DNA of 64,000 bases from Streptomyces sp. NBC_01446. Its GTDB lineage: Bacteria > Actinomycetota > Actinomycetes > Streptomycetales > Streptomycetaceae. The notes beneath the pieces are model-generated. The model saw only the letters and a program-made list of their open reading frames with translations, was not told the origin of the DNA and searched no databases. The position numbers and the translations under genes were made by a program. Of the stretch, positions 43,802 through 55,167 are shown piece by piece. Numbering within the stretch: the stretch's first letter is position 1; each line of letters begins with the position of its first letter. Location of the stretch: positions 4,359,501 to 4,423,500 of the forward strand of contig NZ_JAPEPO010000001.1 of NCBI RefSeq assembly GCF_026340095.1, read 5' to 3'.

Positions 43802-44477
43802 GGCGGCGGCAACTCCTTGAACGTGGGCGGTAAGGGTCTGGACGCCCTGGACGGGTGTAAAGCCGCCCTAAGGGTCTGTCAGCGGGCTTAGGTTACCGAG
43901 CCGTTCGCGCGCCGCTGCACCCGACCCGCCCCTAGGGGGTTTCGGATGGATCTCGGCACCGGCCGATCCCCCGCTCCGACCGGGGCGCGCACGCCCCGCC
44001 CCACCCGCGATCACACCCCCGCCGACCCCCTCGGCCCCTCTCACCTCACCAAACGTGACAGGCCGCATTGGCCTCCCGTTCACCATTCACATAAGGGCCG
44101 CTGGACCGCTCCTGCGGATTTCCGGTAAGGAATGCATGGCGGTACGGAAAATTGATCACCCGCCACGGTGATCAATTCCGGATTCGGGTCGCACGCGTCT
44201 CCGAGTCACCGAACGGAGTAGCGGAAGCGTGGCGCTTCGAACCGCGCAAACCGGGACGTTCGACCCTCTGCGGGTCGTTCCAGGTAGGTGTAACGTGCGC
44301 GTTTCGGCTCTACCGAAGAGCCGCTCCCACCTGCGAATACCTCCTTCCACAGGCCCTCCGCAGCACGTTCCGGTTGTGGTTGTCAAGCCCCGAGATATGC
44401 CCTGACCTGCGAAAACGCCATTCAGAAGACGCCGTTTCCGTGTTACCCTGGATAGCCACGGAAGGGGTACCTGTCAC
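43802..44477. other. Long intergenic region upstream of carD
   Basis: About 675 bp with no supported gene. It holds an exact inverted repeat at 44150-44177. Close to carD, GTGTTACCCTGGATAGCC (44441-44458) and a GGAAGGGG ribosome site suggest a carD promoter with a short leader. The rest (43870-44130) is C-rich with no clear element. Confidence 0.5.
44150..44177. repeat. Perfect 11-bp inverted repeat AATTGATCACC
   Basis: AATTGATCACC (44150-44160) and GGTGATCAATT (44167-44177) flank CGCCAC. The AT-rich arms stand out in GC-rich DNA. The site lies about 300 bp before carD, so it is a possible operator or stem-loop in a long leader. Confidence 0.6.
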
Positions 44478-44960
44478 ATGACGTTCAAGGTTGGCGACAC
44501 CGTGGTCTATCCCCATCACGGGGCCGCGCTGATCGAGGCTATCGAAACTCGCCAGATCAAAGGCGTGGACAAGACCTACTTGGTGCTGAAGGTCGCGCAG
44601 GGTGACCTGACGGTGCGTGTGCCAGCGGACAATGCGGAGTTCGTCGGCGTACGTGATGTGGTCGGTCAGGACGGTCTCGACCGGGTCTTCGAGGTGCTTC
44701 GCGCGCCGTACGCCGAAGAGCCCACGAACTGGTCGCGCCGCTACAAGGCAAATCTCGAGAAGCTCGCCTCCGGCGATGTCATCAAGGTCGCGGAAGTCGT
44801 CCGTGACCTGTGGCGTCGGGAGCGTGAGCGCGGACTGTCCGCAGGTGAGAAGCGCATGCTCGCCAAGGCACGGCAGATCCTGGTGAGCGAGCTCGCGCTC
44901 GCTGAGAACACGAACGAGGACAAGGCCGAGGCCCTGCTCGACGAGGTTCTCGCGTCCTGA
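44478..44960 (+). CDS. carD: CarD-family RNA polymerase-binding transcription factor
   Basis: A 160-residue protein with an N-terminal RNA-polymerase-interacting domain ([20 protein letters not shown]) and a C-terminal helical DNA-contacting domain ([35 protein letters not shown]). It stabilises open complexes at rRNA and other promoters and is essential in mycobacteria. GGAAGGGG lies 9 nt before the ATG. Confidence 0.95.
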   Translation: MTFKVGDTVVYPHHGAALIEAIETRQIKGVDKTYLVLKVAQGDLTVRVPADNAEFVGVRDVVGQDGLDRVFEVLRAPYAEEPTNWSRRYKANLEKLASGDVIKVAEVVRDLWRRERERGLSAGEKRMLAKARQILVSELALAENTNEDKAEALLDEVLAS

Positions 44961-44997
44961 CGCGTGCCCTGACCGGCACGCGGCTGCGACAAGAAGT

Positions 44998-45015
44998 CCC
45001 GGGCGAGAGCCCGGG
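44998..45015 (+). terminator. Hairpin after carD
   Basis: CCCGGGC-GAGA-GCCCGGG, a perfect 7-bp stem with a GNRA-type loop, 38 bp after the carD stop. Confidence 0.5.
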
Positions 45016-45252
45016 CGCATGAATAATGCCGCGGTGCCCGCTGACCCTGATGGTGTCGCCGGGCGCTGCGGCATGTTCGTACCCGCACTCTGTGTCTACT
45101 CGTGGCGCCCTACCCGCTTGACTCAGTTGGTGTGCCGGGCCCGGGCAGCTGGCTCGACCGGTGTCACGGAAGGGGTCCGGTCAAGGCGTCGCGCCCGGCA
45201 CTGGTGTTGGCCATACCCACCTCGGTCGAGCACACAAACCTGAACGGAAGCG

Positions 45253-45996
45253 ATGTCTGACGAAACGCGGCCCTCGCGCACCGCGGCCGTGATTCCGGCC
45301 GCCGGCCGGGGCGTACGCCTCGGCCCGGGCGCCCCCAAAGCACTCCGCGCGCTCAACGGCACCCCGATGCTCATCCACGCCGTCCGGGCGATGGCCGCCT
45401 CGCGGTCCGTCTCCCTCGTCGTCGTGGTCGCCCCGCCCGACGAGGCGTCCGCCGCCGAGGTGAAGACCCTCCTCGCCGACCACGCGCTGCCCGAGCGGAC
45501 CGACTTCGTCGTCGTCCCCGGCGGCGAGACCCGCCAGGAGTCCGTGAAGCTCGGCCTCGACGCCCTGCCGCCCGGCATCGACGTCGTCCTCGTCCACGAC
45601 GCGGCCCGTCCCCTGGTGCCCGTCGACACGGTCGACGGCGTCATCGAAGCCGTACGCGAAGGGGCCCCCGCCGTCGTCCCCGCGCTGCCCCTCGCCGACA
45701 CCGTCAAGCAGGTCGAGGCCCGCACCGACGGCGGCCCCGAACTCGTCGTCGCGACGCCCGAACGGGCCCGGCTGCGTGCCGTGCAGACCCCACAGGGCTT
45801 CGACCGCGCGACGCTCGTGCGCGCCCACGAGACCGTCACCGACAACGTGACGGACGACGCCGGCATGGTCGAGCAGCTCGGTGAACCGGTCGTCGTCGTG
45901 CCCGGGCACGAGGAGGCCTTCAAGGTGACCCGCCCCCTCGACCTCGTGCTCGCCGAAGCCGTACTCGCCCGCAGGAGGGCCAACGATGGGTTCTGA
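45253..45996 (+). CDS. ispD: 2-C-methyl-D-erythritol 4-phosphate cytidylyltransferase
   Basis: A 247-residue IspD of the MEP isoprenoid pathway, forming CDP-ME from MEP and CTP. The N-terminal [19 protein letters not shown] is the CTP-binding loop, [11 protein letters not shown] the metal/substrate segment, and RAVQTPQGF the C-terminal signature. It overlaps ispF by 11 nt. Confidence 0.95.
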   Translation: MSDETRPSRTAAVIPAAGRGVRLGPGAPKALRALNGTPMLIHAVRAMAASRSVSLVVVVAPPDEASAAEVKTLLADHALPERTDFVVVPGGETRQESVKLGLDALPPGIDVVLVHDAARPLVPVDTVDGVIEAVREGAPAVVPALPLADTVKQVEARTDGGPELVVATPERARLRAVQTPQGFDRATLVRAHETVTDNVTDDAGMVEQLGEPVVVVPGHEEAFKVTRPLDLVLAEAVLARRRANDGF

Positions 45997-46480
45997 GCCG
46001 CCGGTCATCCCCCTCGTCGGCATCGGCACCGACATCCACGCCTTCGAAGAGGGCCGCGAGTTGTGGTGCGCCGGCCTGAAGTGGGAGGGCGAGGGCCCCG
46101 GTCTCGCCGGGCACTCCGACGCCGACGTCGTCGCGCACGCCGCGTGCAACGCGCTGTTCTCCGCCGCCGGGCTCGGTGACCTCGGCGCCCACTTCGGCAC
46201 CGGCCGTCCCGAGTGGTCCGGCGCGGCCGGGCTCACCCTGCTGACCGAGGCCGCCCGCATCGTGCGCGAGGCGGGCTTCACCATCGGCAACGTCGCCGTA
46301 CAGGTCATCGGTCCCCGGCCGAAGATCGGGAAGCGGCGCGAGGAAGCGCAGAAGGTGTTGTCGGACGCCGCCGGCGCCCCGGTCTCCGTCTCCGGCGCCA
46401 CCACCGACGGCCTGGGTTTCCCCGGCCGCGGCGACGGCCTCGCGGCGATCGCCACGGCACTGGTCGTCAGGACGGGCTGA
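45986..46480 (+). CDS. ispF: 2-C-methyl-D-erythritol 2,4-cyclodiphosphate synthase
   Basis: A 164-residue Isp[10 protein letters not shown] supplies the metal Asp/His, [13 protein letters not shown] the second metal site, and [21 protein letters not shown] the C-terminal loop. It converts CDP-ME 2-phosphate to MEcPP. Translationally coupled to ispD. Confidence 0.95.
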   Translation: MGSEPPVIPLVGIGTDIHAFEEGRELWCAGLKWEGEGPGLAGHSDADVVAHAACNALFSAAGLGDLGAHFGTGRPEWSGAAGLTLLTEAARIVREAGFTIGNVAVQVIGPRPKIGKRREEAQKVLSDAAGAPVSVSGATTDGLGFPGRGDGLAAIATALVVRTG

Positions 46481-46554
46481 AATACCGCTCCGGGGGCGGA
46501 TGTTGCCGCAATATCGGGTACTCGTACAGGCATCCCCCCAAGGAGTGAGGCTCC

Positions 46555-46959
46555 ATGTCCGCCCAGCTGTCCGAAGAGCTCAAGGCGTTGCTCGACACCC
46601 CCGTCTTCATCACCGTCGCCACCATCCAGCCCGACGGGAGCCCGCAGGTGTCGCCTGTCTGGGTGAAACGGGACGGGGACGACGTGCTGTTCTCCACGAC
46701 CGTCGGCCGGCGCAAGGAGAAGAACCTGCGCCGCGACCCCCGCGTCTCCGTCGTCGTGCAGCCCACCGACAACCCCTACGCGTACGCCGAGATCCGCGGC
46801 ACGGCCGACCTCACCACCGAGGGCGGCCAGGAGCTCATCGACGAGCTGTCCCTCAAGTACACGGGCAAGAAGTACGCGGAGTTCAACCCCCGCTCCGCGG
46901 ACGACGCCGAGCGCGTCGTCGTGCGCATCACACCCCGCAAGGTCGTCGGCCGGATCTGA
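46555..46959 (+). CDS. PPOX-class F420-dependent oxidoreductase
   Basis: A 134-residue split-barrel protein: [20 protein letters not shown] is the hallmark of actinobacterial F420-binding PPOX proteins, with [18 protein letters not shown] for cofactor phosphate contacts. AAGGAG lies 9 nt before the ATG. It stands alone between ispF and cysS; the physiological substrate is unknown. Confidence 0.85.
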   Translation: MSAQLSEELKALLDTPVFITVATIQPDGSPQVSPVWVKRDGDDVLFSTTVGRRKEKNLRRDPRVSVVVQPTDNPYAYAEIRGTADLTTEGGQELIDELSLKYTGKKYAEFNPRSADDAERVVVRITPRKVVGRI

Positions 46960-47051
46960 ACGGTGGCCTGACACACGTCACAACGTCACGGTTGCGCCCC
47001 GTGTCCCCAAGGGGTCGCGGGGCACTGCCTTGGGGCCACTACCCTGGAGGC

Positions 47052-48452
47052 GTGACTATTCGCCTGCACGACACCAGCGCCCGGAAGATCCGTGACTTCG
47101 TCCCGCTGACACCGGGTTGTGTCTCGATCTACCTCTGTGGCGCGACCGTGCAGGCCGCTCCGCACATCGGGCACATCCGGTCCGGCCTCAACTTCGACAT
47201 CATGCGCCGCTGGTTCACGTACCGCGGCTACGAAGTGACGTTCGTGCGGAACGTCACCGACATCGACGACAAGATCATCAAGAAGGCCGCCGAACAGGGC
47301 AGGCCCTGGTGGTCGATCGGGTACGAGAACGAGCGCGCGTTCAACGACGGCTACACCGCCCTCGGCTGCCTGCCGCCCACGTACGAGCCGCGCGCCACCG
47401 GTCATGTCACCGAGATGGTCGAGATGATGCGCGGCCTCATCGAGCGCGGCCACGCCTACGAGGCGGACGGGAACGTCTACTTCGACGTGCGTTCCTTCCC
47501 CGGCTACCTGGAGCTGTCGAACCAGGACCTCGACGAACTGCGCCAGCCGTCCGGCGACGGCGAGACCGGCAAGCGCGACCCGCGCGACTTCGCCATGTGG
47601 AAGGCCGTCAAGCCCGGGGAGCCCAGCTGGGAGACTCCGTGGGGCCGCGGCCGGCCCGGCTGGCACCTGGAGTGCTCGGCGATGGCCCACAAGTACCTGG
47701 GCACCGCCTTCGACATCCACGGCGGCGGCATCGACCTGATCTTCCCGCACCACGAGAACGAGATCGCCCAGGCCAAGGCCTTCGGCGACGAGTTCGCCAA
47801 GTACTGGGTGCACAACTCGTGGGTCACCATGAGCGGCGAGAAGATGTCGAAGTCCCTGGGCAACTCGGTCCTCGTGTCCGAGATGGTCAAGGACTGGCGC
47901 CCGATCGTGCTGCGCTACTACCTCGGCACCCCGCACTACCGCTCGACCATCGAGTACAGCGAGGAGGCCCTGCGCGACGCCGAGTCGGCGTTCGCGCGGA
48001 TCGAGGGCTTCGTGCAGCGCGTCGTGGAGAAGGCCGGGGGCGTCGTCGCCCCCGCCGACGAGGTGCCGCCCGGCTTCGCCGAGGCCATGGACGACGACCT
48101 CGGCGTGCCGCAGGCGCTCGCGATCATCCACACCACCGTCCGCCAGGGCAACAGCGCCCTCGCCGCCGACGACAAGGAAGCCGCCGTCGCCCGCCTCGCC
48201 GAGGTGCGCGCGATGCTCGGCGTCCTCGGCCTGGACCCGCTCGACCCGCACTGGGCCGGCGAGACCGACCGCGGCGAGGACCTGCACGGCGCCGTCGACA
48301 CCCTTGTACGGCTCGTCCTGGAGCAGCGCGAGTCCGCTCGCGCCCGCAAGGACTGGGCGACCGCCGACGCCATCCGCGACCAGCTCGGCCAGTCCGGGCT
48401 CGTCATCGAGGACAGCCCGACCGGGCCGCGCTGGACGCTCGGCCCGCGCTGA
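47052..48452 (+). CDS. cysS: Cysteinyl-tRNA synthetase
   Basis: A 466-residue class I synthetase. It has HIGHIRSG (the HIGH motif), [10 protein letters not shown] (KMSKS), and Zn ligands in YLCGATV, LECSAMA and FPHHENE. The length fits CysRS rather than the shorter MshC ligase. TACCCT at 47040-47045 lies 6 nt before GTG 47052 (leaderless). Confidence 0.95.
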   Translation: MTIRLHDTSARKIRDFVPLTPGCVSIYLCGATVQAAPHIGHIRSGLNFDIMRRWFTYRGYEVTFVRNVTDIDDKIIKKAAEQGRPWWSIGYENERAFNDGYTALGCLPPTYEPRATGHVTEMVEMMRGLIERGHAYEADGNVYFDVRSFPGYLELSNQDLDELRQPSGDGETGKRDPRDFAMWKAVKPGEPSWETPWGRGRPGWHLECSAMAHKYLGTAFDIHGGGIDLIFPHHENEIAQAKAFGDEFAKYWVHNSWVTMSGEKMSKSLGNSVLVSEMVKDWRPIVLRYYLGTPHYRSTIEYSEEALRDAESAFARIEGFVQRVVEKAGGVVAPADEVPPGFAEAMDDDLGVPQALAIIHTTVRQGNSALAADDKEAAVARLAEVRAMLGVLGLDPLDPHWAGETDRGEDLHGAVDTLVRLVLEQRESARARKDWATADAIRDQLGQSGLVIEDSPTGPRWTLGPR

Positions 48453-48465
48453 CGACCTGCGCGAA

Positions 48466-48493
48466 TGTGCCGCTCGGGCCTCCGGGCGGCACA
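48466..48493 (+). terminator. Hairpin after cysS
   Basis: TGTGCCGC and GCGGCACA form an 8-bp stem with a 12-nt loop that can itself pair (CGG/CCG), followed by CTTCATAT. Confidence 0.5.
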
Positions 48494-48537
48494 CTTCATA
48501 TACGTACGCACATACGCATCACACAGACAGGTAGATC

Positions 48538-49488
48538 ATGGCCGCGAACAACCGCCGCATGTCCGGCAAGAAGGGCGCGCAGGTCGGCAGTGGCGGCCAG
48601 CGACGCCGGGGACTCGAAGGCAAGGGTCCGACGCCGCCCGCCGAGATGCGCAAGGGACACAAGAAGAACCGCATCGCGGGCGCCAAGGCGAAGCAGACCA
48701 CCGCCACCCGCCGCACCGCGACGCTGAAGGGCCGCGGCGGCAAGGGCACGTCCGAGATGGTCGTCGGCCGCAACTCCGTCGTGGAGGCGCTGCGCGAGGG
48801 CGTGCCCGCCTCGATGCTCTACGTCCAGCAGTTCATCGACAACGACGAGCGGGTGCGCGAGGCGCTCCAGCTCGCCGGTGAGCGCGGCGGCATCCACCTG
48901 ATGGAGGCCCCCCGCCCCGAGCTGGACCGCATGACGAACGGCCTCAACCACCAAGGCCTCGTCCTCCAGGTCCCGCCGTACGAGTACGCGCACCCGGAGG
49001 ACCTCGCCGCCGCCGCGTACGACCAGGGCCAGGACCCGCTGATCGTCGCCCTGGACGGCGTCACCGACCCGCGCAACCTGGGCGCCGTCGTGCGTTCCGT
49101 CTCCGCGTTCGGCGGCCACGGCGTCGTCGTGCCCGAGCGGCGCGCGGCCGGCATGACCGCCGGTGCCTGGAAGACGTCCGCGGGCGCCGCGGCCCGTACG
49201 CCCGTCGCCCGCGCCACGAACCTGACGCGCGCTCTCGAGGGGTACAAGAAGGCGGGCATCGCCATCGTCGGTCTCGCGGCCGACGGCGAGCACACCGTCG
49301 GTGACCTCGAAGCCCTCGGCGGGCCCGTCGTCATCGTCGTCGGCAGCGAGGGCAAGGGCCTGTCCCGCCTCGTCGGCGAGACCTGCGACTACCGCGTGCG
49401 GATCCCGATGCCGGGCGGCACCGAATCCCTCAACGCCGGTGTCGCGGCGGGCGTCGTCCTGTACGAGGCCGCGCGCCGCCGGTCCTGA
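48538..49488 (+). CDS. rlmB: 23S rRNA (guanosine-2'-O-)-methyltransferase, RlmB-type (SpoU family)
   Basis: A 316-residue protein. The first 75 residues are a basic Lys/Arg/Gly-rich extension, then the substrate-binding domain ([19 protein letters not shown]) and the SPOUT knot with motif 1 [20 protein letters not shown], motif 2 [14 protein letters not shown] and motif 3 [15 protein letters not shown]. It probably methylates Gm2251 in the peptidyl transferase loop. Confidence 0.88.
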   Translation: MAANNRRMSGKKGAQVGSGGQRRRGLEGKGPTPPAEMRKGHKKNRIAGAKAKQTTATRRTATLKGRGGKGTSEMVVGRNSVVEALREGVPASMLYVQQFIDNDERVREALQLAGERGGIHLMEAPRPELDRMTNGLNHQGLVLQVPPYEYAHPEDLAAAAYDQGQDPLIVALDGVTDPRNLGAVVRSVSAFGGHGVVVPERRAAGMTAGAWKTSAGAAARTPVARATNLTRALEGYKKAGIAIVGLAADGEHTVGDLEALGGPVVIVVGSEGKGLSRLVGETCDYRVRIPMPGGTESLNAGVAAGVVLYEAARRRS

Positions 49489-49494
49489 GCCGGG

Positions 49495-49527
49495 TGTCCG
49501 GGCCGCGATCTTGACGCGGTCCGGACA
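49495..49527 (+). terminator. Terminator after rlmB
   Basis: TGTCCGGGCCGCG and CGCGGTCCGGACA form a 13-bp stem with one mismatch, a 7-nt loop and a following TTT. Confidence 0.65.
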
Positions 49528-49574
49528 TTTGCACGCGCTCAAGGCAGTGTCCTAAACACACATCACTCGGTTAG

Positions 49575-51251
49575 ATGAGTGTGGACACCAGAACACCCCG
49601 CACACCTACGGGGGACCGCTCGCCCGGATTCGGCCCCGGATTCGATTCCGGATTCGACGACGGTCCCGCGCTGAGCATGGTGAAGGTGCCGTGCGATCCC
49701 GCGCAGGTCGTCGTCAATCACGCGAGTTTCCGCGTGCAGCTGCCCAGGGCGCAGCAGACGCAGTCCCCCCGCATCGCCCGGCACCTGGGCTCGCTGGACC
49801 AGACCGCCCGCATCCCCGTCGTCGGCGCGGCCGCCGCGCGCCGCCGCGCCCCGGTCGTCTGGAGCGGCCGGTCCGCGCCCGGCGACCCCGGGGCGACCGG
49901 TCTCCTCCAGGCGGCCCGCAGAGCAGGCGAGAGCACGCTGCCCCGGCACGGCTTCGAGGGCGGGGAGGGCGGCGCCACCCAGGTCATCCCGCGCATCGAC
50001 CTCGACAGCGACCTCAGGGACGACGCCACCGGCGAACTGCCCACGGTCACCGCGCAGGGCACCCGCCTCCTCCCGAAGATGCGCCAGTCCGGCAGCGCCT
50101 TCGAAGAGCCGTCGTACGAGGAACCCCCGTATGACGGCGGCGAGTTCGTCGGCGACGAGTACGGCGACGAGTACGGTGACGGGGACGAGCGGAACGCCTC
50201 CCGGCGGCACGGCGCCGACCCGGTGCGGCACGCGTACTACCCCGGCCGCCGGATGAACCTCGGAGTCGTCCTCCTCCCGCTGCGCGTCTTCCTCGGCTTC
50301 ATCTCCATGTACGCGGGCATGGGCAAGCTCTGTGACCCCGTCTACTTCGACGGCGGCGACCGCGGCTCCATGGTCAAGTGGCTCAACTCGCTGCACCCGT
50401 GGGCCCTCGCCGAACCCCTGCGCGACTTCGCCCTCCAGCACCCCGTCGGCGCCGGGCTGTGCATCGCCTTCCTCCAGGTCGTCGTCGGCGTGCTCACCGT
50501 GCTCGGCCTCTGGCAGCGCGTCGCGGCCGTCTTCGGCGTACTGCTCTCGGCCGCCCTCATCGTCACCGTCAGCTGGAAGACGGTGCCCGCCTACGACGCG
50601 CCCGACATCATCTACCTGGCCGCCTGGTCCCCGCTGATCATCGCGGGCGCGCCCGTCTACTCCATCGACGGACGCCTCGCGGGCGGCGCCTGGCGCCGGC
50701 TCGGCCCGCGCGCCGAACTGTGGGAGCTGCGGCGGTACGTGCTGCGCCGCGGCACCGTCGTGACGACCGTCGTCGTCGGCCTGACCCTGCTCATCGGCTC
50801 GCTGCTCGGCGGCGCCGTGCGCGACGCGGGCCGCGTCACCGCCCCCGGTCCCGGTGAGGCCCCGCGCAACGAACTGCCCGGCTCCCCGCTCCCGTCGGAG
50901 CCCGGCCGCAAGCAGCACCGCTCGCAGAGCCCGTCGGCGTCCAACACGCCTACGCAGGGCGCCACTTCGGCGAAGCCGTCCGGCGCCGCGAGCTCACCGG
51001 GATCCGCCCCGGCGACGGGCACCGCCAGCGGCGCGGGCCAGCCCAGCCAGACGCAGGGCACCGGCCAGGCGCCCCCGCAGTCGGCCCCGCCGGCCCAGCA
51101 GCAGCCTCCGGCGTCCAGCAGCGGACCCGCCTCCAGCGGCGGTACGGGCACGGGCGGCGGCGCCGGTACCGGTGGCGGCACCGGCGGTTCCGGCGGTTCC
51201 GGCGGCGGGGACGAGCCGGGGGGCCTCCTCGGCGGAGTACTCGGCGGCTGA
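49575..51251 (+). CDS. DoxX-family membrane protein with long disordered ends
   Basis: A 558-residue protein. The N-terminal ~215 residues are cytosolic and variable, with acidic Gly/Tyr/Glu repeats (GDEYGDEYGDGDE). The DoxX domain follows at about 225-370 with four membrane helices (RVFLGFISMYAGMGKL, LCIAFLQVVVGVLTVLG). After a further helix (about 395-415) comes a Pro/Ser/Gly tail ending in GGTGGSGGSGGG-type repeats. DoxX proteins are thiol/redox-linked membrane subunits; the role here is unknown. The start has no clear ribosome site. Confidence 0.8.
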   Translation: MSVDTRTPRTPTGDRSPGFGPGFDSGFDDGPALSMVKVPCDPAQVVVNHASFRVQLPRAQQTQSPRIARHLGSLDQTARIPVVGAAAARRRAPVVWSGRSAPGDPGATGLLQAARRAGESTLPRHGFEGGEGGATQVIPRIDLDSDLRDDATGELPTVTAQGTRLLPKMRQSGSAFEEPSYEEPPYDGGEFVGDEYGDEYGDGDERNASRRHGADPVRHAYYPGRRMNLGVVLLPLRVFLGFISMYAGMGKLCDPVYFDGGDRGSMVKWLNSLHPWALAEPLRDFALQHPVGAGLCIAFLQVVVGVLTVLGLWQRVAAVFGVLLSAALIVTVSWKTVPAYDAPDIIYLAAWSPLIIAGAPVYSIDGRLAGGAWRRLGPRAELWELRRYVLRRGTVVTTVVVGLTLLIGSLLGGAVRDAGRVTAPGPGEAPRNELPGSPLPSEPGRKQHRSQSPSASNTPTQGATSAKPSGAASSPGSAPATGTASGAGQPSQTQGTGQAPPQSAPPAQQQPPASSSGPASSGGTGTGGGAGTGGGTGGSGGSGGGDEPGGLLGGVLGG

Positions 51252-51265
51252 CCACACCCCGTAGA

Positions 51266-51310
51266 AACCTGAAGGGCCCGCACACACCGTGTGTGCGGGC
51301 CCTTCAGGTT
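51266..51310. terminator. Very long bidirectional terminator hairpin
   Basis: A 22-nt arm (51266-51287) starting AACCTGAAGGG and its exact complement (51289-51310) meet across a single C, so the central bases must form the loop. It lies between the convergent DoxX and nucleotidyltransferase genes. Confidence 0.85.
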
Positions 51311-51325
51311 GCGGGGGCGACGGGC

Positions 51326-52078
51326 TCAACGCCCCGGCGCGGCCAGCTCCTTGGCGGCCTCGGTGAGGTCCTTCGCCGTGTCGATGGCCCTCCAGTACGC
51401 GCCCTGCGGGATCGGGAACCCGGCGAGACGCTTGGCGCGGGCCAGGCGCGGGAACGTGGTGCGCTCGTGGTCACCGCGGTCCGGGAGCAGGCCCGTGAAG
51501 TCGGGGGAGAAGACGTAGACGCCCGCGTTGATCAGATACGGGGACGGCGGGGCCTCGACGAAGTCCGTGATGTGGCCGAACGCGTCGGTCTCCACAGCGC
51601 CCCACGGGATGCGGGGGCGGGCCAGGGCGAGGGTGGCGGTGGCGTCGCGCTCGGCGTGGAAGTCCGCCATCTCGCGCAGCGAGAACCGGGTCCAGATGTC
51701 GCCGTTCGTCGCGTACCAGGGCCGGTCGGGGTGCGGCAGGTGCGCGGCGGCGTACTTGAGGCCGCCGCCACGGCCGAGGGGTTCCTTCTCGACCACCGTG
51801 GTGACGCGCAGGGGGAGTTCGGCGCCGTCGAGCCACTCCTGGAGCACCTCGGCGAGATGCCCGCAGGAGACGACCGCGTCCGTCACGCCCTCTTGGGCGA
51901 GCCAGGCAAGCTGATGGCCGATGATCGGGGTCCCCGTGCCGGGGATCTCGACCATCGGCTTGGGCCGGTCGTCGGTGTAGGGCCGCAGGCGCGAGCCCTG
52001 GCCGCCGGCCAGGACGACGGCCTGTGTGGGGTGGTGCTGGCTGTGCGTGTGCGGGTCCTGGGCCTGGGCGCTCGTCAT
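51326..52078 (-). CDS. Sugar-phosphate nucleotidyltransferase-like protein
   Basis: A 250-residue NTP-transferase (PF00483): AVVLAGGQGSRLRPYTDDRPKP is shortened here to its core GGQGSRLRPYT, the NTP-binding loop; YATNGDIWTRF carries the metal Asp, and VEAPPSPYLINAGVYVFSP the sugar-binding strand. It probably makes an NDP-sugar, precise donor unknown. TACAGT lies 6 nt before the ATG (leaderless). Confidence 0.85.
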   Translation of the reverse strand: MTSAQAQDPHTHSQHHPTQAVVLAGGQGSRLRPYTDDRPKPMVEIPGTGTPIIGHQLAWLAQEGVTDAVVSCGHLAEVLQEWLDGAELPLRVTTVVEKEPLGRGGGLKYAAAHLPHPDRPWYATNGDIWTRFSLREMADFHAERDATATLALARPRIPWGAVETDAFGHITDFVEAPPSPYLINAGVYVFSPDFTGLLPDRGDHERTTFPRLARAKRLAGFPIPQGAYWRAIDTAKDLTEAAKELAAPGR

Positions 52079-52122
52079 GCCCGCACTGTACGTCGGCCCC
52101 TTCCCGGCCGGCCGTGAGGGCG

Positions 52123-52578
52123 TCAGCCGCGCGCCGCCGTGGCGACGCCCGTGGCGAACGCGGTGTCGCAGACAGGGCGGGCGAAGGACTGGGCGCGGGA
52201 GGGACCGTAGGCCTGCACGGCGGCGCGGCCCAGGGCGCGGGCGATGGAGACGCAGTGCTTGGCGAGGGACGGCCGCTCGTGCATCTCCTGCTGGAGGTGG
52301 GTGAGGGCGATACCGGGGTCCTTGTCCTGGAGCTCGAGCAGCAGCTTGTCGCGCAGGACGTCCTGGGGGGCACGCGACTTGGCGCGCGCCGAGACGTTCT
52401 GCGAGGAAGCGGTGAGGATCGAGTCCGCTGAACTGCCGGACCAGTTCACTCGGGTGACCGCGAGTGTGCCGGAGAGCACCAGCATCACCGGCAGGACGAG
52501 AGCGAGGGTGCGGCCGACGCGGCGGGCGGGGCCCCGGCCTCGGCGCGGCTTCTGGGTGTAGTTGGCGGAGTGCGTCAC
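52123..52578 (-). CDS. Conserved hypothetical membrane-anchored protein
   Basis: A 151-residue protein: a basic N-terminus (residues 1-22), one membrane helix (about 24-43, LALVLPVMLVLSGTLAV) and an exported helical domain with two Cys (in KHCVSI and RPVCDT) that could form a disulfide. No family recognised. It shares orientation with the nucleotidyltransferase gene and lies 45 bp upstream of it. Confidence 0.7.
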   Translation of the reverse strand: MTHSANYTQKPRRGRGPARRVGRTLALVLPVMLVLSGTLAVTRVNWSGSSADSILTASSQNVSARAKSRAPQDVLRDKLLLELQDKDPGIALTHLQQEMHERPSLAKHCVSIARALGRAAVQAYGPSRAQSFARPVCDTAFATGVATAARG

Positions 52579-52753
52579 GCGAGTGAGCGTAGCGGTCGGT
52601 GATGATTTGGCGACATTTAGTCACTCGGTCGAGGGATGGGTAATCCGGTTTTGATTCACGCGTGTTGACGCGCGGGGGTCGAAATGGCGGGCGTGCCGGG
52701 GCATTTGTCGACAACGCGGCGTGCGCGGGGGGCGGGGGAGCGGCCGGAACGCG

Positions 52754-52785
52754 GTGGAGCCCCGCACCGAAGTGCGGGGCTCCAC
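52754..52785 (-). terminator. Terminator of msiK
   Basis: GTGGAGCCCCGCAC-CGAA-GTGCGGGGCTCCAC, a perfect 14-bp stem with a tetraloop, just downstream of the msiK stop. Confidence 0.85.
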
Positions 52786-52803
52786 GGCGGAACAGGCGGG
52801 ATG

Positions 52804-53943
<1,140 letters not shown>

Positions 53944-54022
53944 GGCTGTGAAGCCCCCTTCACCGGCAGGAACGTGCCGGACGATCCGAGTAAAGGTGGT
54001 GATCCGCTACGGCTGATGCCGC

Positions 54023-54038
54023 AGTGGTTTAGTCCACA
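54023..54038. promoter_or_regulatory. DasR-responsive element (dre)-like site upstream of msiK
   Basis: AGTGGTTTAGTCCACA matches 12 of 16 positions of the dre consensus ACTGGTCTAGACCACT, with inverted GTGG/CCAC arms. It would link msiK to N-acetylglucosamine sensing by DasR. Confidence 0.5.
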
Positions 54039-54301
54039 CGGGTGAACTGTGTCTGGACGGTACCTGTCGGGTGTCGGGTCTGTCAGTAGTCGGAGCGAAG
54101 TGACCTTCGACGAAATTTTTTCGAGAAGTTCGAGGGTTCGGACTGGCTGGCAGGCAGAGCAACGCACTTTTGACCTCGCCCTCAGGCTTCCTGCTTCACT
54201 GCCCGTCGCCGACGGACGGACGGGATATCCCCGCCGTCGCTTACGGACTCACACGAGCTCCACAGGCGTTCCGGCCGACGGCCCGTCGGTCCGTGTGGCG
54301 C

Positions 54302-55167
54302 CTACCGCATGACTGGCAGAGGCCCCTGTGGTCGAGGCAACGCCGACGCCCTGATCACTGTCGGCGCCCTGCCGTCGGGTGGGAGTGCGGATGTCGCCAG
54401 CCGGCACAGCCGCATTCCCTCGTCCCGCAGATTCACCGCCGCGTTCACGTCGCGGTCGTGTGTCGCGCCGCACCCGTCGCATGTCCACTCCCGCACCGCG
54501 AGATCCAGCTTCGGGCCCTTGACGTGGCAGGCCGAGCAGCGGCGGGTGGAGGGGAAGAACCGGTCCACGATCACCAGCGTCCGCCCGTACCACTCGCACT
54601 TGTAACGCAGCTGCCGCAACAGCTCTCCCCAGGCCGCGTTCCGGATCCCACGGTTCAGCGACGCCTTTCGTCTTCTGCCTTTGCCACGAGTTCTGCCTTT
54701 GCCACGAGCCGGCCGCAACAGGGACGCGATGGACAGGTCCTCCACCACGAGCACTTGGCTCTCGCGCACGAGGCGGGTCGTGAACTGGTCCAGCATGTCC
54801 CCGCGTACATCACCAATGAGCGCGTACAGGCGAGCGATCTGCCGCCTGACCTTCTCCCTTCCGCGAACCCCACATTCACCCGATGCCGCTCCCAGGCGCC
54901 CGAACGCAGCGCCAGGCCTTCGTTGTAGACCCACCGGCAGGCGCCGAACGTCTTCTCCAGCTGCTCGGCCTGCGCCGCGGTCGGGTAGAAGCGGAAGCGG
55001 TAGACGCGCTGCTGAGTGCCGGGCTCCTTGGTGCGGCTCCCCATGTGGGTCGCCGGACGGCCCTGATCCTCGACCCGGTCGCTAATGGCGAGTGCCTCGC
55101 GCTTGACGCGCTTGGCGTCGGTGCCGGTCAGCGCCACCGACTGCCCATGCGCCGCCGAATCCCCCAT
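54302..55167 (-). pseudogene. TnpB (IS200/IS605-family OrfB) remnant with internal deletion and frameshift
   Basis: The N-terminal part (from about 55010) reads YRFRFYPTAAQAEQLEKTF and CRWVYNEGLALR, the standard TnpB start. After ERHR the frame changes near 54865 and resumes at EKVRRQIARLYALIGD, followed by VLVVEDLSIASLL (RuvC-II Glu), a zinc finger (CSAC ... CDGC) and THDRDVNAAVNL (RuvC-III Asp). About 150 or more residues carrying RuvC-I are missing, so it is inactive. No TnpA partner. It extends to near the tRNA-Thr gene. Confidence 0.85.
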
